NCBI RefSeq assembly: GCF_902686445.1
Contig: NC_062213.1
Span: 4,461,241 to 4,525,240 of the forward strand
DNA: 64,000 bases
From: Sciurus carolinensis
Lineage: Eukaryota > Chordata > Mammalia > Rodentia > Sciuridae
Direction of reading: 5' to 3'
Below, in pieces: positions 22,011 to 34,385 of the stretch (positions are counted from its first letter, which is position 1; the number at the start of each line of letters is the position of its first letter). The translations under genes were made by a program, and so were the position numbers. The notes under the pieces were generated by a model. The model did no database searches. It was not told the DNA's origin and saw nothing but the letters and a program-made list of their open reading frames with translations.

Positions 22011-22955
22011 TTAAAAGATATATCTCTATATATTTCAAGAAAGATTGTCTGGAACTGCATTTGATTTGTAAATAGGGAAAGTTCAAGTTGGTCTCAGGAA
22101 GAGTTTAGAGGCTGTATATTGGCCTGGGAACTTGTCAATCTCAGGGGACACTTTGGTTTAGGCAGAGGAGAAATTCCTCCCCACTCCCCATAAGGGGTGA
22201 CCCCAAAGGGAAGGCATGCTAATCTCTTAGGGGACACGTTAGGCTAGAGAATATGGCACACAGTAGGCCCTTATGATGGCAGGAGTAAGGACAGTTTGAC
22301 CTCTACGTTCACTGAGGGGACTTTAATTTCTCTCATCATCATCTCTGCCATTTCTAAAAGTCACCCATTTGCTCATCCTCCCAACTCCTTTTTTGTGCAC
22401 TGGAAATTCCTGGCTCTTGGATGGAAATGGGCTTCGCTGCACTGCTCAGAAGGAACACACTGGCCTACAGGATTTCTTAAAGGAGACCGAACCCAAATCC
22501 ACCTGGCCCAAGCATGTGGGCCACTGGGCGGAAACAGGAGCGCTTGGACTCCTCTGAAAAGCTACGCATGCACACCTTAATGCTACATCCCGTGTTGAAA
22601 TGTCCCTCTCGCCTAGGACACAGGACCTTCGGAAGGAGTCTGTGAACCTCAGACTCTCTTGGCCAAACTTGACAGTTATGAACCTTCAAGGCCTCTATCA
22701 GCTTGCTCATCTTTAAGATTTCGTTTTGTGGAACGCCCTGCATAGGGTGCTCAAGTCTGTCCAGAGAATAGACAACTCTTCTTGAATTTTCTCTCTGAAG
22801 GGATTGTTGGTTATAGGAGGTCAGAGGTGTGAACACACTAATGTGTATTTGCAGACTACTTTTTGCTTTGGAGGCTGCCTGGGACACATGTAGGAGTTCT
22901 CCTGAAAACCTTTGTAAGATTTGCCCTCGAATGGGGGATGTGTGATCGTCTTTGA
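22011..22955. other. downstream of KCNK9; no gene recognised
   Basis: Unique-looking sequence that could be distal 3' UTR if a later poly(A) site is used. Open frames are short and not conserved in type. Confidence 0.4.
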
Positions 22956-23050
22956 TCTTTATGTGGCACAGGGAGGTTGAGAGATCTGCTCAGTATCAGA
23001 GCTGATCCTTGACAGAACCAAGGCCATTGCCTCAGACCAGACCCCACGAG
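22956..23050 (-). repeat. MIR-like fragment, antisense
   Basis: GGGAGGTTGAGAGATCTGCTC, then AGAGCTGATCCTTGACAGAACC, matches the antisense MIR layout. Diverged. Confidence 0.45.
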
Positions 23051-25239
23051 GGTCCACAACACTGACTCCACCACACCGGCCCTCCAGTGAGGCACCCTGT
23101 CCCTGTCTCTCCACAGGGACACACACTGTGGAGTCAGAAGGAGGTCAGCTCACCCCCTTCAGAGCTGGTTTCCCTCTAAAGTATCTGCATAAAGTGGTCA
23201 TGCAGTGACTGCCCTACTTGGGTGCTCTGAGTGACAGGGAGTTCCCCTCTTCCCAGGGAGACATAGGACACACGCTGTATTCTCACAGTTGACTCCCTTT
23301 TTGGAGGTCAGGGTTGTAGGACGAAGCCTTTGTCTTCAAGTCATGACCACTGACTGAAGGGTCTGAGAGCAAGTTTGCTCTGTCTTGGTTCCGTTTCCCT
23401 TCTGCATCTTCTGCAGTTTGTGGCCAGGTGAGCCCTGAGGGATGAGCACTGTGTCCCCGCTTCCGTGGTTAGACTTCCAGAGTGGCCAGGGGATGCAGGT
23501 GAGCTTGGCTTGCTCCCCTTCAAAGTCGCTCTCTTTCTCAGGTGGCCCGTCTCTTCCCCACCGTGGTGCACCAAGTACGTGCTCCCGGGGAAAGGGTGGG
23601 GAGATGTTGAGATCTCCAGAGCTCTTCTCTCTTGATAGGATGGGAGTGGGCCTTCTCGGCTGAGAGCCCCACGTGGCCAGTGTGCACAGGAAGCTCAGTC
23701 TGCATCGCCTCACTGACCTCTTGCCTCTTCAGAGGAGACCCAGGGCCATGAAGGCCAACAACTATCTGAGGTCACACGGCCAAGTTGAGGTCTCATTACT
23801 CTTTCTGCTGTTGTCCAGGATGCTTTTGACGCTGCTGTCCTGCACAGCCCTCCAAAGATCCCTTGCTGCTGGACTTCTCTGGCTCTGGCCTCTCTTCCTC
23901 CCTTATATACTTGGCAACTTCTTTCAGCCAAGTGATTATCACCCCCCTTCCTCCACTTGACCATGCCTGTTCAGAAAGAGGGATGAAATCATCCCAGGGG
24001 GTTGGGATAGGGGCATCAGCTTCTGTTAGGATGCATAAAAGGAAAGGCCTTCCCACCAGGGGTACAGGAGGCCAACTTGCCTTCCGGTCCCCACAAATCT
24101 ACATGCCTTGTATATACTTGAGATTTCTGATTCACTTGAACTCTTTTCCACTAAGAGATATCCATCTTTACTCCATCAAAGACAGGAGGAAGGTGGACAC
24201 TGGATGGATTTTCCTGGAGCCCTGGGCTCACTGCTTTCTAGCAAGCATCCAGTTTGGGTCCTCACAGCACCCATCCCAGGTGGACGGTGCTGTCTTGACC
24301 AGCAGCCTGTTAGACTCTTGTTTACATAGAAGTGAACCAACCTCTCTGAGTTTTGAGATCCCTCTTAGCCCCACATCTGGGACCAGATCTGTTCTTTTTG
24401 CTCTGTCTTGAAAGCAAGGCAGCAACCTCTGCCCAGAAAGCATGATCTTAGGAGGTCATTTGCTGCCCACCCAACCAGTCCCTCATACTTCCATGGGAGG
24501 AAGCAAATGGATGCAGACTGCTACCTGGAAGAGATTTCTGGGGAGGTTCACAGAAAGGTGGAGAGGGATTCACCTGGCACACCTGTTGTTAGTGCACAGG
24601 CACCTGATGGAGAGAATGTCTGGTGCAAGATCCGAAGTGTAGGCTGGAACCTGCCCATTCTCCTGGTGGGCCGGCTGTGGCACCTGAAAGTTGTGGCTTA
24701 GTTCTGAAAGTAGCATAGTTTGGAACTCACTTCTAAAGTGTGTTCCTCCAGAATCATGGTCTTCGTGAGACCCTTGGAGTATCCTAGGGGAGGCAAGAGT
24801 GGCAGGGCAGGGCCTGTTCCCTTGTCTTGCCTCACTGGGCTGCTGGAAGTCATTTCACTCCCCGAGTCCCTGAAGCTTCCTCCTGCAATGGTGGGACAGC
24901 ATGGGTGGGGTCCATGAGCACTTAGCACAGAATGGACTTGACCCACAAAGGCGTTTGGCCTGGATATTCTGATCTCTGGGCACATTGAACGTCGAGTCCC
25001 CAGGAAGCAAGCCAGGTGATCCTTTCCTTTGGCAGGAGACAGAGCTGGGGAGACGAAGGGACACAGGGACGGCAGACAGTGGTGGTGGTCATGTGCACTG
25101 AGGCCCAGTGCATTCTGGGTTTCCCAGAGAACTGGGCATAAATTCATCCGTGTTGTTCTTTCTTGACCACAACCTGATAGAGCCTGCTGCTTCAGGCAAG
25201 TGAAAGTCTATGACCATGATTTCCCTGCCAAGATTGTTT
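23051..25239. other. intergenic DNA; weak MIR-like patch at 23735-23795
   Basis: ACTATCTGAGGTCACACGGCC at about 23761 is MIR-like. The remainder is unassigned, with no exon-like structure or CpG island. Confidence 0.4.
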
Positions 25240-25862
25240 TGAAAATTGAGTTATAGAAAAGTTGAAAGAGCACCATGAGCCTCCCGATACCTCTCACCCG
25301 GACCCACTAACCTCAGCACTTTACCACCTTCCCCTCAACTCTCACTCAGAGATGTTTGGAGGATAGAACGTCACGACGTCTGTAACAGTGAGGTGGTTCA
25401 GCCAAAGAAAACATTGTATATCTCCCATGAACAAGCACATTCTCCTACATAGTAGTGATGTCGTCACACCTGAGAAATTTAGCCTCGTACAATATTATCT
25501 AGTATAACCTGTATGCAAAATCCCCCAAGTGTCCCAAAATTATCCTGCAGCGCTTTTTGTGAATCTCAGACGCCACCCAAGATCACACCCCACACTTGCT
25601 TGTCTTATTGTCCCAGAACCCCCACCCCCCAATTGAGGGCATCTCCCTCAGCAGTTGTGTCTCTCTTGATGTTTTTGAAGAGCCCAGGCCCGTAGTCTTG
25701 TAGAACGCCCTATGATCTGCTTTTGTCTGCTTGTTCCCTCAGGTTGAGGGACTGTTGGCAAGAAAACAGTTGATGTTGTGTAGCTATGATTTATGCTTTT
25801 GATGTCGTCTCTCTGGGGACCTCTGTGGTTACTGCTTTCATTGTGAATAAATAAGTCATATT
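25240..25862 (-). repeat. ancient L1M-type LINE fragment, antisense
   Basis: TTATAGAAAAGTTGAAAGAGC, the CCTCTCACCCGGACCC region, TCACACCTGAGAAATTTAGC, TGTAGAACGCCCTATGATCTG and CAGTTGATGTTGTGTAGC follow the order of an old L1M element. An AATAAA at 25846 lies in it. Confidence 0.5.
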
Positions 25863-26929
25863 AAATGTTGTTTTCCTCTGTCAGGGGAACTAACTGCAGC
25901 TTCAAGAGGCGTCCACGGATGCTGGGTCTCACTGCCGAAGCCCAAGCAGGCTTCAGATTTCTGACCTCTCCCGGGGACCTCTTCCATGTGGGCTGAGCGT
26001 CAGCACCTTCCCTACCTGTGGGGTGGCCCAGCTGTAAATAGAAAGCACATCGATGCGTGTCGTGAGGGCCCCGCAAGCTACTCGGGCTCCTCCATGGTGC
26101 AGTGCTGGCCATGCCCTTCCTTCCATCACTGAGGTGGAATTTGTCATGCTCCACCTGGTCATTAAGGGCTATCACCTGTGATCTTTGAGATGTTTGCTCT
26201 GGCAAGTTCTAGAGCACAGCCCTCCTAGATCTGATCTGATAAAGCATAGCTGCTGTGTCTACCACCATTCCCTTTGATCAGGGAAATATGACCATGCAGG
26301 TTCTGCCACTTGGGACCTCTGGATGATGGAGAGGTCCTCCTGTCAAAGTCCCTCCTGACCCTTTTGCCCCCTGATGGAATTTGTGATGTCCTCCTCTGGG
26401 CTCCCCTGGCCCTGTTCCCCCCATGGATGAACACACTGGGAAGTGAACCTCCCAGTCCCAGCCTTAGAAGTGACCAGTGTGGGGTGGGTTCCCAGACAGG
26501 GGGATGACCATGGGGAAAAAGATAATCTGACATCTTGTCCCACTGGTCACACATCCTCATGATCAAGACCTGCCTTGACTGCCCAAGTGGAAACCAACCC
26601 AAAGCCCTGTGGAGACCAGCAGGCATCGCCCCTCCTGCTGCTCAGTGGCCCACCGCTGGGTGCTGCCTCAGGGGTGATCGGCATACCTTCAGAGCATAGA
26701 ACACGCCTGACATTTCCCCTGTGGGAGGGGACCTCGTCCCCGGTGATGTTCCCGCCACCTGGGTCTGGCCAATGCCCTTTGCTTGCGGCAGTACTTCTGC
26801 TGGAGGTGGAGCAACACGGGAATGAGTGGGATGGGTCCCCAGGCCTCAGTGGGACTGCCACTCCAGCTCTGGAGCCCGGGGAGGGGCAAACCCCACCTCT
26901 CCTTGTCCCCAGGGGCAGCACAGGGGCGT
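25863..26929. other. intergenic DNA, nothing recognised
   Basis: Increasingly GC-rich. No exon or clear repeat. Open frames such as 26225-26626 (-) have no domain. Confidence 0.4.
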
Positions 26930-27080
26930 GCAAGCTGCTCAGGCCTGGCCCTCACATACCTCAAACCCACCTCGGCCACTCGCAGGCAGGGGGCTTTGCT
27001 CCTCCAGGCCTCAACTTCCCCACCTTGAAGTTGGAGTTACAAACAGCCCCTCCTGCACAGGGTACCTGGGAGAACTAGAG
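26930..27080 (+). repeat. MIR SINE fragment
   Basis: GGCCTCAACTTCCCCACCTTG followed by AAGTTGGAGTTACAAACAGC and CACAGGGTACCTGGGAGAA matches the MIR 3' half. Confidence 0.55.
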
Positions 27081-27410
27081 GTGGCCCCCACCTACCAGGC
27101 ACCTGTTCTGTGCCAGCGTTCTCTCCGCTTCACCCACAGGTGCCTGGGCGCAGCCTGGGGCCTCACCTCAGGCTCTCCGCTTTACTGGGGCCTACGCTGC
27201 AAAGAGCGCGCGCACCTGCTGCAGGGCGTGTTCCCGCTGGGCAGTTGTTCTACCTGCTGGGTGGGGGCAGAGGCGGGAGCGGGCAGTCAGACACCCCCAC
27301 TCTGCAGGTCCACCAGCTGAGGCTTGGAATAGTGGGCAAGTTCAGAGTTCTGTCCTCCAGTGGGCGGGGCGGGGCCCTCCCACAAGAAGAGGACACAAAG
27401 GAAAGTGGGC
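27081..27410. other. GC- and CpG-rich intergenic patch
   Basis: Around 27190-27320 the sequence is locally CpG-rich (GAGCGCGCGCACC, GGCGGGAGCGGGC). No coding exon recognised; a small CpG island is possible. Confidence 0.4.
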
Positions 27411-27455
27411 GGGGGTGGGGTGGGGAAAAGTGGGGAAAAGTGGGGAAAAGTGGGT
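27411..27455 (+). repeat. (TGGGGAAAAG)n decamer repeat, G-rich
   Basis: Three exact units at 27421-27450 plus a partial unit, preceded by a G-rich stretch. Together these give quadruplex potential. Confidence 0.9.
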
Positions 27456-30317
27456 GTCACCTCCAGGTAAATCACATGGGGACTTCAAGCTGTGGAGAGG
27501 ATTGGAGAGAAACTTCCAAGCCAGCCAGAAGCGCATCTGTTAAACCTGCCAGACCCTTTGCCCATTTCAAAAGCCCAGCTCTGTGTTAAGCACCATGACA
27601 AAACCCACCACCGGAGCCATGTGCGGGCTAAGCCTTTGATCGTATTAACCATGCAGACCTTTGTCCCAGGCTGTCTTCTCCACACCAGTGGACCCCAGAG
27701 GGCACACAGGGACTGGTAGCCTGTGCTCTCTGGCGGGCAGCGGGACCCTTGCGGGGTAGAGCTGCGGTAGAGTGGCTGCAGGGTGCAGGCCTTCTGAAAG
27801 CCTGCAGTGGCCCCTGCACATGACCCCTCTGCAGTCCACGCTGTGTGACCCAGGCAGGTCACCCTTCCTGGGAGGCAGATATGAACGACTCAGAGGACGG
27901 CGACGCTCAAACCTGTCATCCTGGCGAGAAGGCCCCGTCTCACCGAGCCTTCCTCCCCGCCTGGCGGGTCTGGAAGGGTGGAGCTGCTGCAGGCGGCTGG
28001 GGTGGAATCCCAGCTCTGCGGATGTCGGTGGACTGACCTTCCAGAAGGTGGGGAGGGGAGCTCCCCAGGAGGTGCCTAGGTGTTGTCAAAACTGTGTGGG
28101 ATGGCTCAGGTGGGCTAGGCCTTCCTGTCACCCACCCCCTTGGTGTGGTGACAGTCCCAGGGTAGAGTGCTCTGGTGGGAGGCCATGGGAGGGGAGTGGG
28201 TTTGGAGGGAGGAGCTGCTGGAGCAGTGGGGAGACTTGCTGGGGAAGCACTCGTTCTTCACACCTTCCCATTTACTTTGGGTCCTAACCGTCTCTTTGGA
28301 GGCCTCCAGCATCTAGAGAGCTATGCTTGTTTCTGTGATCTTCAGCTATAGCTTTGGCCTCTGAAGGGCAATGGGTGGGGGAACATGGGGTTCCTTCCTC
28401 ATATGTAATGGACTCCCATGGTCTTGGCAAGTGTCTCCTTGTCCCTTTCTGTGGAAGCTGGGATGACCAAGAGGGAAGCAGGTGTCTCCCAGAGACATCT
28501 GCTGAAGATGAAAGGAAACCAGCGTCCCTGTCCACAGACTTTGTTGGCATTTTGGTGGGAGTCATTGAAGGAGGGACAGGGTCAAGTGCTTCCAGCACAG
28601 GTCTGGGTTCCTAAGTGTGGGCCAACTCCTAGCTCTTGGGGACGACCAGTTTTCCAGGTAGAGTTGTTCTATAGACTTCCTCTCTGAAGAACCACGTCTC
28701 GCCAAGCTTCTGGACCCTGCTTGCCAGATCCCCATCTTAGCGTCCCCACTAAGTTCTCCGTGAGCCAGAGGCTCGGACCATGGTGGGCAGGGGTATTTGC
28801 CAGATTCAACACCTGCCTTTCTCTGAGGAGTGAGTTTTATCTCCTTAACCCAAGAGGACACAGCTGCCAGGTGAGAGATGGCAGCTGGGACCTGGCAGCC
28901 TGCTGGGCCCCTACCCGTGTGCAGCACTGGCTGCTGCGTCACCCTGGTTGCATGGCGACTACAGGCACATGGGCTGTCTGAGGCCAGCCTCTGAGGGCCC
29001 CTGTGCTGAAAGACAGCCAAAGCCCTGGCCCCAGCTGAGAGCTCACTGGCTACAGGCTTCCAAGATGGGAGAGGTCTCAAGCGCAGGCCAGGAGGGCGGG
29101 GACTGCCGTCAGGACATGCCTCCACAATTGTCTCGTTTCTCAAACTGAAGTTTAGAAGTTGGGTAGAAAAATAAAAATCTAATGAAAGAAAAAAACGTGA
29201 TTAGTGGGAACCCCATGAAGCAGACCCACAATTAACACGATTTCTCTATCATTTGATGGCTCCTCAGAAGAACATACTCCTGAAAAGGGCTAATTATGTC
29301 TGTTTATTCAGTCCACAAATAGCATTGTGACAGCTGGTTCTGGGCTGGAAAGGCCCATGTGAGGTCATTTCAGCCCACTCTTGCCTCATCAGAAATCTCC
29401 AAATAGACCACGTTGAGCTAGGCGACACTGGGCACGACCAGGCTTACACAGGGAGCCCCGAGGACCTCATGTCCAGAAACTGAGGTTTGCAACTAAGCCC
29501 ATGTAGGAGACAAGTGACAAAGATAAGCTGATCAAAACCAATGACTTAATGTAGGACAGGAAGAATTTCTAGTCTATTCCCAGCAAGCCAAGAAATTGCC
29601 GATAACCCTTCTTAGATGTATAGCTTTAGCTCCAGCCAAACGTGTATACTGTGCCTCAGGACATAAGGGGAAACAAAACCCTGGTCATTTGTGACCCTAG
29701 ATGTAGAAATTAAGTTCCAATTGGTGTCAAACTCATCTTCAGATTAGTCGACCTATAGTCGCAGGGCTTCACTCCCCAGGTGGGAGGTGCTGGGTGGGGA
29801 GGGGGCGCATTCCCTGGATATCTGGTCTCTGGGCTTTTGTGTTGTGCTTTTGTCTTTGCATCACTGGACATCTTTGTGCACTGTGGTAAGAGGACCTGGA
29901 TTTGGTTCTGATGGTGACACCAGCGGAGGCCTGTCAGAACGTTCCCGGGGGGAGGGTGATGGAAGGCAGGACAGTCCCACAAGAAAGGGGGTCCACTTGC
30001 CCTAAGGACCAGTGGGCCCACATTCTGGGGGGATAGCATGGGACCCCCAGCAGGGACCTGCCCTCCCACTGGTTGATGACACGCCCTTTGAGGTGGAGGT
30101 GGAGGCGCAGGCTTGTGTGGGACCCACCACACGGCAGAACCAGTGATTCCAGGAGACAGCGGAGAAGCAGAGTTGAAGAAGCCTCCTGCTGTGGTGTGAG
30201 CCCATCACGTCTGCGCCTGTGCCTGCAGCCCGAGTAGAGGCGTCTTCACAAACGGCCTTAGAGTGCATTAAAGGAACGTGGTGACCGTCAAGTCAGCATC
30301 AGATGTGTTTATTTTTG
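27456..30317. other. intergenic DNA, nothing firm
   Basis: GC-rich to about 29.1 kb, then mixed. Short MIR-like pieces occur (CTGTGTGACCCAGGCAGGTCAC at about 27842). No gene recognised. Confidence 0.35.
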
Positions 30318-30621
30318 TTACTTACCTGAAAAAAAAAAAAAAAAAAAAGAAAAAAGAAAAAACCCCACATCAATGTTTACACGTCTTAGTAGACGTCCTG
30401 CTTGGGTGACAGACTTTTCGTGCAAGAGATTGCATCTTTCTATTTCAATGAATGCTTTACGCAGCCTATCTTTTACAGTGTCATTTGCTGTCGTGTAAAA
30501 TATTGCACTATTTTCTAATTTTTCCATTAAAATCTCTGGCACATTTGCAACTGTATCTTGGTTTTCCTTCAGAGAAAAGTTGGACAGGAGCTGCTTTGAC
30601 CCAGTCTCTCCTGCCATGTTC
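30318..30621 (-). other. unidentified coding-like segment ending in a splice-like motif
   Basis: On the minus strand an open frame runs through a stretch of about 85 residues that looks more protein-like than its surroundings. It is rich in Lys/Glu/Asn/Leu with little GC bias, from the Met at about 30618 to the T-tract at 30360. It includes EKLENSAIFYTTANDTVKD and RKAFIEIERCNLLHEKS. The whole frame is longer (to 30821), but its first part is GC-biased and less convincing. The frame then enters a T-tract followed by CAG|GTAAGT. I do not recognise the protein. It could be a decayed retrocopy, a transposon fragment or a real minus-strand exon. Confidence 0.3.
30329..30362 (+). repeat. A-rich tract (T-rich on minus strand)
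   Basis: Twenty A residues, then G, six A, G, six A. On the minus strand it forms a perfect polypyrimidine tract leading into CAG|GTAAGT. Confidence 0.95.
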
Positions 30622-30924
30622 TGAGCACACTGCCAGGTGAGCAGACTGCCAGGTGGGCATCTGTATGGCTGGTCACATTCATTACCTGTCCTCTGTGTGG
30701 CATAGGCTGCCAGGACACCTTTCCCTGAAGAGCCCTGGTAAAGGAAGGAACTGGCCCACACGTGAATGTGGAAGTCTCCTTGGATTCTGCCTCCCAGCTC
30801 AGTCATTTTGTGCAGCTTCACTTGGAGGCAGGAAGCAGAGGGTAGATGAGGATCATTTCAAGGAGGGAATGAACCCAAATCAAAATGAGCGTTTGACTTC
30901 AACTGAACTGAGACTGACTGTTTA
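30622..30924. other. intergenic DNA, nothing firm
   Basis: It contains the N-terminal part of the minus-strand frame described at 30318-30621, with two close copies of the phrase CTGCCAGGTG. No gene is supported. Confidence 0.35.
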
Positions 30925-31030
30925 GTTAAAAAAACAAACAAAAAAATCAGCAAACACCCAAACCAAACAACAAAAACCCTTATGTTGCCCCTTTTTAAAA
31001 AAACAAACAAAAACCAACAAACCAAATACC
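30925..31030 (+). repeat. (AAAC)n-like low-complexity sequence
   Basis: Two A/C-rich blocks (AAAAAAACAAACAAAAAAATC and AAAAAAACAAACAAAAACC) flank a short unique stretch. Confidence 0.85.
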
Positions 31031-31759
31031 TGTATGAGGAGGAAAAGGAAACTTGAAGCAGGTGAAAGGCGCTCAGGGGCCTCTATCCAAGGTCCATTCT
31101 TCCCTCCTGCAGGAGCCCGTGTTAGGGGCTTGCTGCCTCCCCGGAGGTGCCTGGAAACAGGGCACCAGGCCCCACCCTCGAGGGGGCCTCGGGTGGGGCT
31201 GAGAAACTTCCTACACAACAGGGACTCAGGTGCTGGCCTAGGGCCTGTACCTCAGGAGACCCAAGTTCTCCAGTCTGCCCCATTGCCGAGATGAGCAGGT
31301 GATTCTGACCCAAGGCAGGCCCGGCCCCAGGCCACTTGGAATCCCTGCCTGCACAATGCCAGCCTCTTTCCTGAGACTAACGGGACTCCTTCAGCCCCAC
31401 CAGCTACCTGCTCAGCTTTGTGGCTTCCCTGACACCTACCCCAGGCCTCATCCTGGGGACAGATGGGCCTGACCCCTTGCAAGAACTCAGGCTGTGGTTT
31501 ACATTAGATCATTTTAGCTTGTCCCTAAGTTTCAGGAGCTGGGTCTTCTGTGCTGGGAGTTGGCAAGGTTTTCCTGTACAGGAGCAGACAGTACCCATTT
31601 TGGACTCAGTATAACACCTTGAAAACAGTCGTAGACTGAGGGTGAATGGGCATGGCTGGGTCCCCACAGCACTTCACATATGGGAAACAAAATCTAAATT
31701 TCCCCTAATTTTCATGTGTCAGAAAAGCACTATTCAAGCATCCCCTCCAGCCACTGAAT
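31031..31759. other. intergenic DNA, nothing recognised
   Basis: GC-rich intergenic sequence. Open frames on both strands overlap and have no domain. Confidence 0.4.
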
Positions 31760-31845
31760 AATGTAAAAGCCATTCTTAACCAGTGGGCCATACAAAACCA
31801 GGCTGGTCCAAATCTGGCCTGGAGACCGAAGTGCACATCTCTTTT
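31760..31845 (+). mobile_element. hAT-Charlie-type fragment
   Basis: TTAACCAGTGGGCCATACAAAA followed by AGGCTGGTCCAAATCTGGCC resembles the end of a Charlie-type element (GGGCCGTACAAAAAC ... GATTTGGCCCGCGGGCC). Diverged. Confidence 0.45.
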
Positions 31846-33254
31846 CTAAGCTCTTCTGTATATGTGCCTGATTAAATCCCCGCAGCCCCCAGGTACTGCC
31901 TCATCTGCACCAGAGTGACAGGGCCAGATGGAGAGCTACTGGCCAGGGGCCAGGGGCCAGGGACTCAGCCCTTAGCTGCTGTATCTGACTCGTAGTTATC
32001 GGGAGAGCCAACGTCAGTTCTAGGATAGAGGCGGCAGCTTCCGCCACCCTTCTGGGGCGTCCTCTGAGGGTTCAGGAGGTCACCAACCTGGGTGAAGGCT
32101 CGTCTCCTTCATGTTGCACTGTGGCCCTGCTCTCTTAGGCTGGGGGTGGACAGGTGCGGGCTGGAGTGGAGGTGGCTGCCCTGCCACCTGCAGCCTCTCA
32201 GGAGGAGCCGCTCAGATTTGGGTCTTCATGACCCGTGCTTTAGGGTTGTGAGGAGGTCACACACAGCCTCTGGGTTAGGATTTAGAAATATTGTCCACAG
32301 TTTGCAGTTGAAGCTGTCTTCCGAGTCTCAGAGGGTGGTAACAAGCCCCACGGGAACCTTGCTGGGCCCAGCAGCTTGGACCCAGAGATGGAGGGGGCGT
32401 GGCACTTCCTGCCCGCCCCCTCCACCTTCCCCATCCTCACGTTCCTCGAAGGCTCCAGCCCACGTAGCCGACAGCTCTTCCACATCCAACTGGCTGTCCA
32501 GCAGGCTGCGTGGCCTTCCCTCGCCCCCCAGCACTCTGCCCAGGAGGCGGCAGGTCCGACTTTCCAGCGGATCAGATGGGAGAACTCCGGGACTGCTCAC
32601 TCGACTCTCCCTCACTACAGATCCAGCCCCTGGGGAAGCCCCATTGGCTCTGTTGGCACAGTTCCAGAATCAGACCCTTTCCTGCCTCCGTACATCCACT
32701 GACGCCAGTCTCACCTGGATATGGCAACGACGTGAGCCCTGGTCCCCCTGCTGTTGCAGGTATAGCAGCCCAGGCAGAGTATTGTATTTTAAAGTCATGG
32801 AGGTTTAGCTTTTCACTGAGTTTTGGGGTATGTTTGTGATGGTCTGACATGACCCAGAGGAGCACCCCGAGCAGGTAGACAGCATTCACTTTGAGGTCCC
32901 CAAAGGGGGCCCAGAGGGGAAGCAACTGTATGCTCTGAAACTAATGTGAGAAAGAGGCCCTGACTCCTCACTAGCAGTGATGTGCCAAGGCCCTGAGGTC
33001 ACATAGGTCTTGCTCTCCCTTTCTACAAATGAAAAGTCCATAGTGAAGAGCTCCCAGGTGATTAGTTTTCAACGGATCTGCTTCTCCCCTGGGCCTCTGT
33101 GCCCTGCTCCAGTATGAGCCATCTCAGGAGCTTCTTATGGTGCTTAATGACTCTTGGAGCTCCCCTCTCCAGGTTGCTTGCATCATTACTGTCCCCACGT
33201 CCTCGGGCACTTTGACCACCTGCAGATGGTCAGGAGAATGTTGAGGCCACATTC
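31846..33254. other. intergenic DNA, nothing recognised
   Basis: It includes the 238-codon open frame at 32092-32808 (+), which I judge non-coding: Ser/Arg/Pro-rich with other frames also open. No repeat is firm. Confidence 0.4.
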
Positions 33255-33320
33255 GCTGCTCGTTTACCTGTGTCAGAGTGCCAGGCTCTAAGCCAAGTGC
33301 TTTCCATGGAATGCCAGCCC
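33255..33320 (-). repeat. MIR/L2-like fragment, antisense
   Basis: GTGTCAGAGTGCCAGGCTC followed by TAAGCCAAGTGCTTTCCATGG resembles antisense MIR (GTGCCAGGCACTGTGCTAAGCGCTTTACATG). Confidence 0.5.
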
Positions 33321-34385
33321 CAAGTTGACCTCCACACACCACTCAGTGAGAGTCACATGCAAAAAGACCAGATACACTGTTCCAGGCCCCCTCCCGCAGA
33401 CATTCCTCTACCACACCAGGGACTTCTTGCAGAATTTACCACCCTGGAGAAACTTCTGGAGTTTCCTGACTTTTGATTGATGACTCCACCCCCTATCCTC
33501 AAGATCACTCAAGTTTGCCTTCCTCGCAACCCCTTCCCACATGCATGTGGCAGGCTGCTGCTGCTTCTCTGCCTCCCCGCATGGGCAGGTTGCGCTTCCT
33601 GGTGCCCTGGCTGTGTGCAGTCATGTGGCTAGTTCTAGCCAGTTAATCTCAGGGAAGTGACAAGGGTCATATCCTGGCTGGAGTGTTAGTGCAAGACTCT
33701 GTCATGCACAGATGGGCAAATTCCAGGATAGTTGCTGCTAAGCCCAGGTCCTAAGGGAGATGGGGTGCAGAGTTTGCAGCTGAGGACACATGCCACAGGA
33801 GAGAAGATGCCGACAGGCCACTAAGCTGGGGTTTTGGCATAGCCTGACTTCAGGTTAAGCCTTGCCCACTCCAGTCTTGTCCTCAACCTGGGCCCCTTTT
33901 TATAGAATCTTTTGCCTGAACAGCCTCTCAAATGTGACCTCCACGTTCCCTCCTTATGACAGAACTGTGGGGGCAACTTTAGGCATGGCAACAACCCTCT
34001 ATCAATGAGGGGATCCAGGTCACTTCCTTCTCTGGATCCTTACTATCTCTCGACCAGAAGTAGCAAAGTTTGCATCAGAAAGGCACCATCTTTGGGTAAA
34101 AAGCAGATCTTGTTTTTAAGAGCGTGACAAGCTGGTGTTTCAGGGGACCTCTTGGCTCCACTGCAATCCCATGGCTGTGGGGTCCTGGAGCCCTTCATTC
34201 ATCCCGAGAAGAACAGATCCCAGGCATGTGGTCTAACCCTCAGCCCTTGCAAGCTGTTTAAATGCCCCCCGCCAGTCTTCCAAGAGGGCCCACACCACAG
34301 CTAGTGTAGGTAGAGTGCTCTTCCCTGCCAGTTCCTGCTGGGAAAGGAGGGGAAAGTCTCCACTCGGTCAGTGTGGGACACATGT
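33321..34385. other. intergenic DNA; may belong to the ERVL relic
   Basis: No gene. On the minus strand this would lie downstream of the protease/pol-like segment at 34.4-34.8 kb and may be its decayed continuation. I cannot show this. Confidence 0.3.

Noticed and set aside
25846..25851. AATAAA as the distal KCNK9 poly(A) signal
   Set aside because: It sits in a probable antisense L1M fragment about 4.9 kb past the stop; the signal at 21984 is a simpler choice. RNA data would be needed to revive it.
32092..32808. 238-codon + frame
   Set aside because: Ser/Arg/Pro-rich, overlapped by open frames in other phases and strands, no domain, no splice context; best explained by GC-rich DNA.
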